This document shows positions 9,481-17,329 of a stretch of 64,000 nt of DNA, one piece after another. Source of the stretch: Paenibacillus polymyxa M1 (GTDB taxonomy: Bacteria; Bacillota; Bacilli; Paenibacillales; Paenibacillaceae); assembly GCF_000237325.1 (NCBI RefSeq), contig NC_017542.1:2452501-2516500 (forward strand), given 5' to 3'. A program made the translations under genes and the position numbers. Position 1 is the stretch's first letter, and each line of letters opens with the position of its first letter. The notes beneath the pieces were generated by a model. That model was given only the letters and a program-made list of their open reading frames with translations, did no database searches and was not told the origin of the DNA.

Positions 9481-10188
9481 ATGTTATTGGCCTCATTGGA
9501 ACAGGTCACATTTGGCTACGGAGATGTTCCTAACTTGGTGGATGCCAATGTTGAAATTTTTTCCGGAGAATTTGTGGCTATTACCGGACCGAATGGTGCT
9601 TCTAAATCGACGATGCTCAAATTGCTGCTCGGTTTACTTCAGCCTTGGAAGGGCAAAGTGTTTATGTCCGACCGTACAGGTGAAGGCAAAAAGCTCGTTG
9701 TCGGATTTGTATCACAACAAATTGCTGCCTTCAATGGAGGGTTTCCAAGTACCATTCTGGAATTTGTCCGTTCGGGTAGATACACTCATGGTTCTTGGCT
9801 GCGCCGGATGCGGGCTGAGGATCATGATCTGACAGAACAGGCGCTTCGTCAGGTAGGGATGTGGGATTTACGGCATCGCAAAATCGGCGAATTGTCTGGT
9901 GGACAGAAGCAGCGTATTTGTGTGGCAAGGGCACTTGCTCAGGAATCGGATTTGCTCATTTTGGATGAGCCTACGACCGGAATGGATCAGGAAAGCCGAC
10001 ATCACTTCTACGATCTGATGAATCAACAGGTTAAGGAATATGGAAGAACCGTAGTCATGGTTACACATGGACTATCGGAAGTGCAACATTATCTGGATCG
10101 TATTATTGAGCTTGAAAGGAAGGAAGATGGCGGATGGAAATGCTGCACTACGACTTCATGCAGCGGGCATTTTGTGCCGGTGGGGTAA
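9481..10188 (+). CDS. znuC: zinc ABC importer ATPase ZnuC/AdcC
   Basis: A 235-residue ABC ATPase. The Walker A reads GPNGASKST near residue 36, with Ser where most ABC proteins have Gly; this is a variation I associate with the Gram-positive ZnuC/AdcC group. The signature LSGGQKQRI, Walker B DLLILDEPTTG and switch MVTHGL are intact. The start at 9481 follows AAGGAGA and gives the usual family N-terminus; an ATG at 9427 has no site. The 3' end overlaps znuB by 55 bases. It forms an importer with ZnuB and ZnuA and is probably repressed by Zur through the box at 9367. Confidence 0.92.
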   Translation: MLLASLEQVTFGYGDVPNLVDANVEIFSGEFVAITGPNGASKSTMLKLLLGLLQPWKGKVFMSDRTGEGKKLVVGFVSQQIAAFNGGFPSTILEFVRSGRYTHGSWLRRMRAEDHDLTEQALRQVGMWDLRHRKIGELSGGQKQRICVARALAQESDLLILDEPTTGMDQESRHHFYDLMNQQVKEYGRTVVMVTHGLSEVQHYLDRIIELERKEDGGWKCCTTTSCSGHFVPVG

Positions 10189-10982
10189 TTGCACTGCTGG
10201 CCTCGGTGCTTGGAGTTTACCTGATGCTACGGCGCCAGGCTCTCATGGCGGACATGCTATCGCATGTATCGCTGGCAGGGGTGGCAGCAGGTGCCTATTT
10301 AGGGATTAACCCGACGATAACTGGATTTATTGTTGCCGTGATCGGCGCGATTATTGTTGAATACGTCCGCAGGTCTTATAAAACATATAGTGAGATTTCT
10401 GTGGCTATTATTATGGTAGGCGGCCTCTCGACGGCTGTTATTTTAATGAATCTGAATCAGAGCATCAACAAAGGCTTTTCCGCTTATTTGTTTGGTTCGG
10501 TAGTAGCCGTCAATCAGACAGAGCTGATGTTAATGATTGTTGTGGCTGTCATCGGTGGTATTTTCTTTTTTGTATTCAGGCGCCCTTTGTATCAGATTAC
10601 CTTTGATGAAGAAACGGCAAAGACCAATGGTCTTCCTGTCAAGTCTATCTCGTTTGCGTTTAGTATTTTAACAGGGATGATTGTAGCTGCAGCCATGCCG
10701 ATTGTCGGTGTGCTGCTCGTCTCCTCATTAATCGTACTGCCTGCTGCCCTGGCGATTCGAATTGCACCGAGCTTTGCGGCAGCTATCTGGATATCCATGA
10801 TCACCGCATTGATCGGCGTATTTATGGGATTAACCGCATCATATGAACTCAGTACACCCCCAGGGGGGACGATTGCTATGGTGCTATTATTATTCCTGAT
10901 CGTAGGAGCTAGTATTCAAAAGCTGGTCCGTAAGCTTGGCAAGCAACAGGCTTCCCGACGTAAGAATACGGCAGGTCAGTGA
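10134..10982 (+). CDS. znuB: zinc ABC importer permease ZnuB/AdcB
   Basis: A 282-residue ABC-3 family permease with about eight transmembrane helices. Typical motifs include MLRRQALMADMLSHVSLAG near the N-terminus and the C-terminal GGTIAMVLLL segment. A GAAAGGAAGGA site precedes the start at 10134, inside znuC; ATG at 10140 is an alternative. The long overlap with znuC implies coupled translation. The short cytoplasmic C-terminal tail is rich in Arg and Lys. It transports zinc delivered by ZnuA. Confidence 0.92.
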   Translation: MEMLHYDFMQRAFCAGGVIALLASVLGVYLMLRRQALMADMLSHVSLAGVAAGAYLGINPTITGFIVAVIGAIIVEYVRRSYKTYSEISVAIIMVGGLSTAVILMNLNQSINKGFSAYLFGSVVAVNQTELMLMIVVAVIGGIFFFVFRRPLYQITFDEETAKTNGLPVKSISFAFSILTGMIVAAAMPIVGVLLVSSLIVLPAALAIRIAPSFAAAIWISMITALIGVFMGLTASYELSTPPGGTIAMVLLLFLIVGASIQKLVRKLGKQQASRRKNTAGQ

Positions 10983-11011
10983 GCTTATAAAAAACTAAAA
11001 CATAAGGAGTT

Positions 11012-12016
11012 ATGAATATGAATACATGGTTCAAAAAATCATTTGTATTGTCCACGGGGCTAGCACTTATTTTGGCCGGTTGCGGAGCTAAATCTGATAA
11101 TGCAGCCACGAATGCATCCCAAACCGAACCTAATACGGCACAAACAGCGGACAGTGGTAAAAAACTGAATGTGGTCACCACTTTTTACCCAATGTATGAA
11201 TTTACCAAGCAAGTTGCCGGAGATCATGCTAACGTAACTGCGTTGATTCCTGCCGGTGCTGAGCCGCATGACTGGGAGCCAAGCGCCAAGGATATGGCAC
11301 AGGTTAAGGATGCTGATGTATTTGTTTATAACGGGATCGTCGAAGGTTGGGCAGAACAGGCTTTGAGCAGCGCATCGAATGATAAGCGTGTAGTAGTGGA
11401 AGCAAGCAAAGGGTTGAACTTGATGGAAGGATCTGCTGAAGAGGAAGAAGGAGAAGAAGCACACGCAGAGGAAGGCCATGATCACGATCATGTGCTGGAC
11501 CCTCATGTATGGCTTGATCCGGTCTTAGCTCAAAAAGAAGTAGAAGCTATAGAAGCAGGGCTTGTAAAAGCCGATCCTGCAAACAAAGCAGACTATGAGA
11601 AAAACGCTGATGCTTATATCGCTAAGCTGAAAGAACTGGATAACGAGTTCAAAACGGGTCTGAAAGATGTAAAACGTAAAGACTTTATTACGCAGCATGC
11701 TGCTTTTAGCTATTTGGCGAAGCAATATGGTCTGACCCAAGTACCCATTGCTGGTTTATCTCCAGAGCAAGAGCCTACACCGGACAAATTGGCAGGTATT
11801 ATCAAGTTTGCTAAAGAAAATAATGTAAAGACAATTTTCTTTGAAACATTGGTTGATCCGAAGGTTGCCGAGACCGTAGCTACGGAAATTGGTTCGAAAA
11901 CGGATGTGCTGAATCCGCTTGAAGGGTTGACAGATGAAGACAAGCAGAAGAATCTAGATTACCTGGGTGTAATGAAAAACAACCTGGAGGCTTTGAAAAA
12001 AGCTCTGAATGAATAA
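11012..12016 (+). CDS. znuA: zinc-binding lipoprotein ZnuA/AdcA
   Basis: A 334-residue cluster A-I substrate-binding lipoprotein. The lipobox is ILAGCG. The expected metal ligands are visible: a His in GAEPHDWEP, a His in HAAFSYL, and an acidic residue in FFETLVDP. An acidic-His loop (HAEEGHDHDH, residues about 150-160) precedes the conserved DPHVWLDP and is typical of zinc-specific members. AAGGAG lies just before; ATG at 11018 may be the real start because its spacing is better. The gene is followed by a terminator at 12042 and closes the znuCBA operon. Confidence 0.93.
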   Translation: MNMNTWFKKSFVLSTGLALILAGCGAKSDNAATNASQTEPNTAQTADSGKKLNVVTTFYPMYEFTKQVAGDHANVTALIPAGAEPHDWEPSAKDMAQVKDADVFVYNGIVEGWAEQALSSASNDKRVVVEASKGLNLMEGSAEEEEGEEAHAEEGHDHDHVLDPHVWLDPVLAQKEVEAIEAGLVKADPANKADYEKNADAYIAKLKELDNEFKTGLKDVKRKDFITQHAAFSYLAKQYGLTQVPIAGLSPEQEPTPDKLAGIIKFAKENNVKTIFFETLVDPKVAETVATEIGSKTDVLNPLEGLTDEDKQKNLDYLGVMKNNLEALKKALNE

Positions 12017-12041
12017 GTAAACTTTAAATAAATAGTTCGAA

Positions 12042-12076
12042 AAAGACGTCTGCATAAATAGCAGCGTCTTTTTTTA
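12042..12076 (+). terminator. terminator after znuA
   Basis: The hairpin AAGACG...GC / GC...CGTCTT is followed by a T run (TTTTTTT), about 30 bases after the znuA stop codon. Confidence 0.85.
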
Positions 12077-12219
12077 TGACTATCGGCACTTTAGTTACTG
12101 GTGATTCTCGTGTCTACTGACTAAGTTCAACATTGCCATTCATAAAAATAATGATAAAATATAATTGAGCATATCAACTATTAACCCTAATCAACTATAT
12201 TCTAAAGAAGGTAAATGAA

Positions 12220-14481
12220 ATGAGTGACAATTGTATACGGGTATTAGGAGCGAGGGAACGAAATCTAAAAAATATAGATGTGGTGATCTCCAAAAAAGAA
12301 ATTACGGTTTTTACGGGTGTATCTGGCTCAGGGAAATCATCTTTGGTATTCGATACAATAGCGGCAGAATCACAACGGCAATTAAATGAAACCTATACAA
12401 GTTTTATTCGTCACCGTATGCCGCATTATGGAAAACCAGATGTGGATACCATTGAAAATTTATCAGTCGCTTTTATTATCAATCAAAAACGGTTGGGTGG
12501 TAACGCAAGGTCAACAGTAGGGACCGTTACAGATATTTATTCTCTATTACGACTGTTATTTTCACGAAACGGAACTCCGTTTGTGGGGTACTCTGATGTG
12601 TTCTCATTCAATAATCTGGCGGGTATGTGCAGCCAATGTCAAGGTTTGGGAAAGGTTGAAACAATTGATATCGAACGACTGTTAGATAAAAACAAATCCT
12701 TAAACGAGGGCGCAGTCTGTTTTCCCACCTTTGAACCTGGGGGTTGGCGATTAACACGCTATATTCATTCAGGTTTTTTTGATAATGACAAAAAAATTAA
12801 GGATTATTCCGAAGCTGAGTTGGAAATGCTTCTCTACGCTGATGGTATAAAAGTGAAAAATCCCTCACCTGAATGGCATAAAACCTCGTTGTATGAGGGG
12901 CTGATTCCGCGCATTGAGCGGAGTTTTCTAAAAAAAGAAGAAGGAGAAAAGACGAGATATAGTAAACAAATTGAGCGTTTTGTTACCAAACAGACTTGTT
13001 CACACTGCAACGGGACACGCCTGAGTGACAAGGTCCTGTCTTGTAAAGTGAATGGGAAAAATATCGCTGAATGTGCTGAAATGCAGGTGAGTGAACTTTT
13101 AGAGTTTATTGAGACCATTCATACTCCGGTGTCCGTCACAATCGTTTCTGAGTTAGCCAATCGGCTGCAGCAGATGGTATCGATTGGATTAGGCTATTTA
13201 AGTCTAAATAGAGAAACATCTACTCTTTCAGGTGGGGAGTCGCAAAGAATTAAAATGGTCTGTCAACTGGGAAGTAGCCTGACTGACCTTACTTATATTT
13301 TCGACGAACCAAGCATAGGTCTACATCCCCATGACATAAGCAAAATAAATGACCTTATGAAACTTTTGCGAGACAAAGGCAACACCGTGCTTATTGTGGA
13401 ACATGACCCCGATCTGATAAAGATTGCAGATCATATAATCGACATGGGACCGAGTGCAGGAATTTATGGCGGTGAAATTGTATATCAGGGAGACTTACAG
13501 GGATTAAAGGAATCGGGTACACTGACTGGAAAATATTTATCACACCAGCCTGAGTATAAACTCAATACACGCACCCCAAAAGGCTGGCTTTCCATCGAAA
13601 ATGCAACGTTACATAATCTGAAAAATATTTCGGTTCAAATACCCAAAGGAGTAATGACCGTTGTAACTGGTGTCGCTGGTTCAGGAAAAAGTACGCTTAT
13701 CAATCAAGTATTACCTCAATTTTATCCCAAAACTGTATTCATTGATCAAAAAGGGATACAAGCGTCAAAGCGTTCAAATATAGCCACCTTTATGGGGATC
13801 TTTGATAGGATCAGAAAGTTATTTGCAAAAAAGAACGGTGTTAGTGCCTCCCTGTTCAGCTTCAATTCCCAAGGGGCTTGTCCTGTTTGTAAAGGCTTGG
13901 GTGTTACATACACAGACTTAGCTTTTATGGATACAATTGTTACCGTGTGCGAGGAATGCCAAGGGGATCGTTTTACCGATGAAGTGCTCCAATACAAGCT
14001 AAGAGGCAAAAATATTAGTGAAGTTCTTAAATTGACCGTAGCAGAAGCTTTGGAATTTTTTCAGGAAAAAGAAATTAGCAGGGTATTAAACATGCTTTCA
14101 GATGTTGGAATCACTTATATTCCTTTGGGACAACCACTAAACACTTTATCAGGCGGGGAATTACAGAGGATAAAGCTTGCTTCCGAGCTTGAAAATGACG
14201 GGCAAATTTATGTTCTGGACGAACCTTCAACTGGCCTGCATATGGCGGATATAAAACAGTTAATTGGTGTAATGAATCGCCTAGTGGAACAAAATTCAAC
14301 CCTTATTGTAATCGAACATAATTTAGACATTATTTGTCAGGCTGATTGGATTATCGACTTAGGTCCTTTTGCCGGGCAAAATGGTGGTGAAATCATATTT
14401 ACAGGCTTACCAGAAGATTTAGTTAAATGCAGACATTCACTTACAGGAAGTTACCTGAAGGAATATATCGGGCGCACATAG
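12220..14481 (+). CDS. UvrA-like duplicated ABC ATPase (DrrC-like)
   Basis: 753 residues, clearly UvrA-related but shorter than excision-repair UvrA (about 940). Each half has Walker A (GVSGSGKSSL near 32; GVAGSGKST near 485), CxxC pairs (CSQCQGLG at about 137, CSHC near 264, CPVCKGLG at about 554, CEEC near 580), an ABC signature (LSGGESQRI, LSGGELQRI) and a DEPS Walker B. The region that binds UvrB in true UvrA appears to be missing. This short architecture matches DrrC of Streptomyces, which protects against the DNA-intercalating drug daunorubicin. A MarR gene follows 11 bases later, which supports a role in drug response rather than general repair. No LexA-type box is seen upstream. Confidence 0.85.
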   Translation: MSDNCIRVLGARERNLKNIDVVISKKEITVFTGVSGSGKSSLVFDTIAAESQRQLNETYTSFIRHRMPHYGKPDVDTIENLSVAFIINQKRLGGNARSTVGTVTDIYSLLRLLFSRNGTPFVGYSDVFSFNNLAGMCSQCQGLGKVETIDIERLLDKNKSLNEGAVCFPTFEPGGWRLTRYIHSGFFDNDKKIKDYSEAELEMLLYADGIKVKNPSPEWHKTSLYEGLIPRIERSFLKKEEGEKTRYSKQIERFVTKQTCSHCNGTRLSDKVLSCKVNGKNIAECAEMQVSELLEFIETIHTPVSVTIVSELANRLQQMVSIGLGYLSLNRETSTLSGGESQRIKMVCQLGSSLTDLTYIFDEPSIGLHPHDISKINDLMKLLRDKGNTVLIVEHDPDLIKIADHIIDMGPSAGIYGGEIVYQGDLQGLKESGTLTGKYLSHQPEYKLNTRTPKGWLSIENATLHNLKNISVQIPKGVMTVVTGVAGSGKSTLINQVLPQFYPKTVFIDQKGIQASKRSNIATFMGIFDRIRKLFAKKNGVSASLFSFNSQGACPVCKGLGVTYTDLAFMDTIVTVCEECQGDRFTDEVLQYKLRGKNISEVLKLTVAEALEFFQEKEISRVLNMLSDVGITYIPLGQPLNTLSGGELQRIKLASELENDGQIYVLDEPSTGLHMADIKQLIGVMNRLVEQNSTLIVIEHNLDIICQADWIIDLGPFAGQNGGEIIFTGLPEDLVKCRHSLTGSYLKEYIGRT

Positions 14482-14492
14482 GAGGAAAAGCA

Positions 14493-14915
14493 ATGCCAAC
14501 AAAAGATTTAGAAGATCGTTATGTCCCTTTTCAATGTATGATTTTAGCATACTCTAACCGGTTCAGCGTAGAAGGTGTATCAACGGCACAATACTATATA
14601 CTGGATACTTTGAATAAGCAAGGTCCCAAAACCACAAAGGAACTTGCTGAAATGAAAGGTATTACACAGTCGGGGATCTCTAAATTGACAAAACGCCTAC
14701 TGGAGAAAAAGTATATAAATCAGGAAAGGCAAACCAATGACCGCCGCTCTTATAACATTGTACTTACCAGTGAGGGAAAAGCGTTTCTTAGCCGTGTTGA
14801 CGATTTCGGGAATGAAATCATGAATTTAATTGAAGAAGCATTAACAGCAGATGAAGTACAGTCCTTTTCAATGATGTGCAAGAAAATTACGAGCTTATAC
14901 GCTGAGAAGCTGTAG
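14493..14915 (+). CDS. MarR-family transcriptional regulator
   Basis: A 140-residue winged-helix protein starting after GGAGGAAAAG. The recognition region TKELAEMKGITQSGISKLTK (residues about 45-64) and the wing with the family DRR motif (NDRRSY) are intact. It lies 11 bases after the UvrA-like gene and is very probably co-transcribed, as is common for MarR repressors that control a linked resistance gene. The ligand is unknown. Confidence 0.85.
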   Translation: MPTKDLEDRYVPFQCMILAYSNRFSVEGVSTAQYYILDTLNKQGPKTTKELAEMKGITQSGISKLTKRLLEKKYINQERQTNDRRSYNIVLTSEGKAFLSRVDDFGNEIMNLIEEALTADEVQSFSMMCKKITSLYAEKL

Positions 14916-15186
14916 GATAGCCCGCAGCTTTTCAACCCGGCTTATATAGGGCTAAGGGTTTAAAAGATACTAGTACTTTGTAATCTTCATACTATAGAGA
15001 TGATTTACGTTATTGCGAAACGTTTTTATTGAAATTAATGCTGTAGTAGCTAGTTTCAAATTCCTTTTATAATTCAATGGTAGCGTTTTTCTTTTTACAG
15101 ATTCTTTCTATTAATATAACTAGTTTTTTCACCGATATTGAAGTTTGGGCGTGCATTTCATAAGACAACGGATTGGAGAGGTTAAC

Positions 15187-15549
15187 TTGGCAACAGTTAT
15201 AATAGTAGATGATTCTTTATTTATGCGTTCTGTGCTTAAGGATATTCTGTTGGATTTAGGTCACTCTGTTATTGCAGAAGCGGAAAATGGGTATGATGCA
15301 GTTTTGAAATATGCACACTTTCGACCAGATTTAATCACCATGGATATTAATATGCCTAAAATGGATGGGCTTGAGGCTGTTAAAAAGATTGTAGAGCTTG
15401 ATCCTAAAGCCAACATCTTAATGTGTTCTGCTTTGGGTCAGCAGGAAGCCATTATACAAGCATTTAAGGCAGGAGCAAAAGATTTTATTGTTAAGCCATT
15501 TGAGATGGAAAGGGTCGTGAATGCAGTCACAAAAATGCTGGATAATTAA
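15187..15549 (+). CDS. CheY-like single-domain response regulator
   Basis: A 120-residue receiver domain with no output domain. Asp8/Asp9, phospho-acceptor Asp53 (TMDINMP), a Ser at 81 in the Thr/Ser position and Lys103 (VKPFE) are all present. The sequence resembles CheY of Bacillus closely, including MCSA-GQQ and AGAKDFIVKPF. The start is taken as TTG at 15187 after GGAGAGG, which gives the normal CheY length; an ATG at 15145 would add 14 poor residues. It is not next to other chemotaxis genes, so its kinase and target are unclear. Confidence 0.82.
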   Translation: MATVIIVDDSLFMRSVLKDILLDLGHSVIAEAENGYDAVLKYAHFRPDLITMDINMPKMDGLEAVKKIVELDPKANILMCSALGQQEAIIQAFKAGAKDFIVKPFEMERVVNAVTKMLDN

Positions 15550-15633
15550 TGAATCAAGCTTTTAATACATAATATTGAACATGTTGAAGCGGGAGTTCCA
15601 TACTTATTTTTCACGAATATGGAGATGAATAGG

Positions 15634-16122
15634 ATGAGCAATCGAGTATTGTCTCAAAAAGTATTTATAGATGAACTGATCGCTACGATCAAGAGTGGGG
15701 GGCTTGTTCCTGTAAATTATGAACACCTCATCAGTGAACAAAGAAAAAAAATGGATGCTCTAAACAATGAACTCACCGTTCGTATTGAGGCATTAGAGAC
15801 AGATTTGATCTCTGCTTCGACATTTTCCATTCCGTTTGCCAATGGTGAAATTATGTTTCTTGCTCGTTATATTGTACTCATTGGGGATTATACCGAGGGT
15901 TACTTTGTGTTTTATCGAGCAGAAGACTGCGAAAGTCCAGAAGAATATCAATTTTTAACAAGCTCTTATCAACTTCCACATGTATTACTCGAATTATCTC
16001 ACACTTTAAAAGAACATGGTATTAATGAGCCGCATGATATTCTGACTTATTGGAATGGCCCTGTGTATCCGCTGAAAGCTTTGAGTAAAGAGGATATTAA
16101 GCTGTCCACCTATGAGTTTTAA
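15634..16122 (+). CDS. conserved-looking protein of unknown function
   Basis: About 162 residues. I do not recognise a family. The first 60 residues look helical and charged, and the rest has an alternating hydrophobic pattern consistent with a small alpha/beta fold (for example FLARYIVLIGDYTEGYFVFY). No signal peptide or membrane segment is seen. ATGs occur at 15619, 15625 and 15634; the GGAG at 15621-15624 best serves 15634. It is 84 bases downstream of the CheY-like gene on the same strand and is followed by a terminator, so the two may be one transcript. Confidence 0.6.
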   Translation: MSNRVLSQKVFIDELIATIKSGGLVPVNYEHLISEQRKKMDALNNELTVRIEALETDLISASTFSIPFANGEIMFLARYIVLIGDYTEGYFVFYRAEDCESPEEYQFLTSSYQLPHVLLELSHTLKEHGINEPHDILTYWNGPVYPLKALSKEDIKLSTYEF

Positions 16123-16158
16123 ATCCCCTGAGAGAGGCCACTCCCTCAGGGGATTTTT
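16123..16158 (+). terminator. terminator
   Basis: A strong GC-rich hairpin, ATCCCCTGAG / CTCAGGGGAT, with a 12-base loop is followed by seven T. It overlaps the stop codon of the preceding gene. Confidence 0.9.
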
Positions 16159-16163
16159 TTACA

Positions 16164-16193
16164 TTGATAATCAAACGCATGTTCGCATATAAT
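16164..16193 (+). promoter_or_regulatory. SOS-type promoter: LexA-like box inside a sigma-A promoter
   Basis: TTGATA (16164-16169) and a consensus TATAAT (16188-16193) are separated by 18 bases. The spacer holds CAAACGCATGTTCG (16172-16185), which matches the Bacillus LexA/DinR box (CGAAC-N4-GTTCG) at 9 of the 10 defined positions. A repressor bound there would block RNA polymerase. The downstream genes encode a WYL-like mini-protein and YolD, and YolD genes are often found in SOS-controlled operons in Bacillus. Confidence 0.7.
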
Positions 16194-16223
16194 ACAAACA
16201 AACGTTCTGATGAGGAGTGAAGG

Positions 16224-16421
16224 ATGATGCTGGAGAAATATGTGGGACAGATCGTGGAAATCGTGTATATGGACCGAAAGGGCAAACTGTCTCATCGGCA
16301 GATAGAGGTGCATCGTGTGCAGAATGGCTTGATCCGGGCCACCTGTTTGCAAACTGGTCAGCCACGTGTTTTTCGATTAGATCATGTATTGGCATGGCAT
16401 CCGGTAACCAGAACAGCATAG
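16224..16421 (+). CDS. small WYL-like protein
   Basis: 65 residues (or 64 from the ATG at 16227). The pattern IVYMDRKGKLSHRQIEV followed by TGQPRVFRLDHVL resembles a minimal WYL fold, in which the arginine-rich second half (RxFRLDxI) is the conserved core. WYL domains usually sit in larger regulators that sense DNA damage or nucleic acids; here there is no helix-turn-helix. It is the first gene behind the SOS-type promoter and ends 12 bases before yolD. The assignment is by motif and not certain. Confidence 0.65.
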   Translation: MMLEKYVGQIVEIVYMDRKGKLSHRQIEVHRVQNGLIRATCLQTGQPRVFRLDHVLAWHPVTRTA

Positions 16422-16433
16422 GAGGGGCTTACG

Positions 16434-16769
16434 ATGGGAAAAAAGCTTGAAGGAAACGGCATATGGGAAAGTTCGCGTATGATTTTGCCTGAGCATCGGG
16501 AGGCATATTTAAGACTGATGAAGGAGCAGGGAAGACGCGGCAAGCCAACACTGGACGATCAGGAAATACAGCAGATTGAACAGGCCATTATCGTATCCTA
16601 TAACGAACGGAAGCCAATTACGCTAAGAGTGTTCAATCCGTTTGATGATGAGGAATTGTGCGGACTGGTGACAGTGATTAACACAAGTCGGCGAGAAGTG
16701 AAGCTATCTCGTGGGGAAGAGGATTTTAGCTGGATTAAGTTGGAGGAAATTATCGAGGCGGATATCTAA
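16434..16769 (+). CDS. YolD-like protein
   Basis: 111 residues with the family's conserved opening, KLEGNGIWESSRMILPEH, followed by PTLDDQE and a C-terminal beta-rich half ending in IKLEEIIE. YolD-like proteins are commonly encoded next to Y-family DNA polymerases (UvrX, YqjW) in Bacillus and are SOS-induced, but their activity is unknown. Here the partner is the WYL-like mini-protein and no polymerase is present. AGGAGGGG precedes the ATG. Confidence 0.85.
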   Translation: MGKKLEGNGIWESSRMILPEHREAYLRLMKEQGRRGKPTLDDQEIQQIEQAIIVSYNERKPITLRVFNPFDDEELCGLVTVINTSRREVKLSRGEEDFSWIKLEEIIEADI

Positions 16770-16825
16770 AATGATCTGGCCACGGGACTTTTTTACATTG
16801 ATTCTGTCATTTTTTATAATTAAGA

Positions 16826-16854
16826 TTGTTGCTTTGTGGTTCTAGATTTACAAT
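16826..16854 (+). promoter_or_regulatory. promoter of the cupin gene
   Basis: TTGTTG and TACAAT are separated by exactly 17 bases and lie about 30 bases before the cupin start codon. Assigned by eye. Confidence 0.5.
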
Positions 16855-16884
16855 AAAAATGTAACTGCAAAGGGGGAGTTCATT

Positions 16885-17229
16885 TTGAAAATAAGTAAAC
16901 ATAGTGCTGAACATTATATATGGGGAGATCAATGTGATGGTTGGCGCTTGGTGAAAAATGATGATTTGAGCATTATTCATGAGCGCATGCCGGGAAATAC
17001 ACATGAAGTCAGACATTATCATCATCATGCGCGCCAATTTTTCTTTATTTTATCAGGTGCAGCGGTACTTGAAGTGGATGGTGAACGAGTACAATTAGGA
17101 TTTCAGGAAGGGTGTGAGGTTCCTCCTATGGTGCCTCATCAAATGTTTAATGAAACGAATGAGGATGTTGAATTTTTAGTTATCTCTCAGCCTGCCAGCA
17201 GAGGCGACCGGGTTCTGACCGAAAACTAA
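16885..17229 (+). CDS. small cupin-domain protein
   Basis: 114 residues forming one cupin barrel. Motif 1 is visible as RHYHHHARQFFFILSGAAVLEV (here spread over residues about 42-63; four His are close together) and motif 2 as VPPMVPHQMFNET near residue 86. The His residues suggest a bound metal ion. A GGGGGAG site precedes the ATG. The substrate cannot be told from the sequence; relatives are often annotated as mannose-6-phosphate isomerase-like. It has its own promoter and terminator, so it is probably monocistronic. Confidence 0.8.
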   Translation: MKISKHSAEHYIWGDQCDGWRLVKNDDLSIIHERMPGNTHEVRHYHHHARQFFFILSGAAVLEVDGERVQLGFQEGCEVPPMVPHQMFNETNEDVEFLVISQPASRGDRVLTEN

Positions 17230-17282
17230 TATTAGGGGACAGCCCATCCAAAACGTATATAGGATAAACAACGTTAGCGTAT

Positions 17283-17327
17283 AAAAAAACCAGCCTAGCA
17301 CATCTCAAGTGCCCGACTGGTTTTTTT
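17283..17327. terminator. bidirectional terminator between cupin and adenylyltransferase genes
   Basis: Arms AAAAACCAG and CTGGTTTTT flank a GC-containing inner stem (GCAC / GTGC). A and T runs lie on both sides, so it serves both convergent genes. Confidence 0.85.
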
Positions 17328-17329
17328 CA

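Noticed and set aside
12121..12219. LexA box upstream of the UvrA-like gene
   Set aside because: I looked for CGAAC-N4-GTTCG and found no acceptable match, so an SOS role is not supported.
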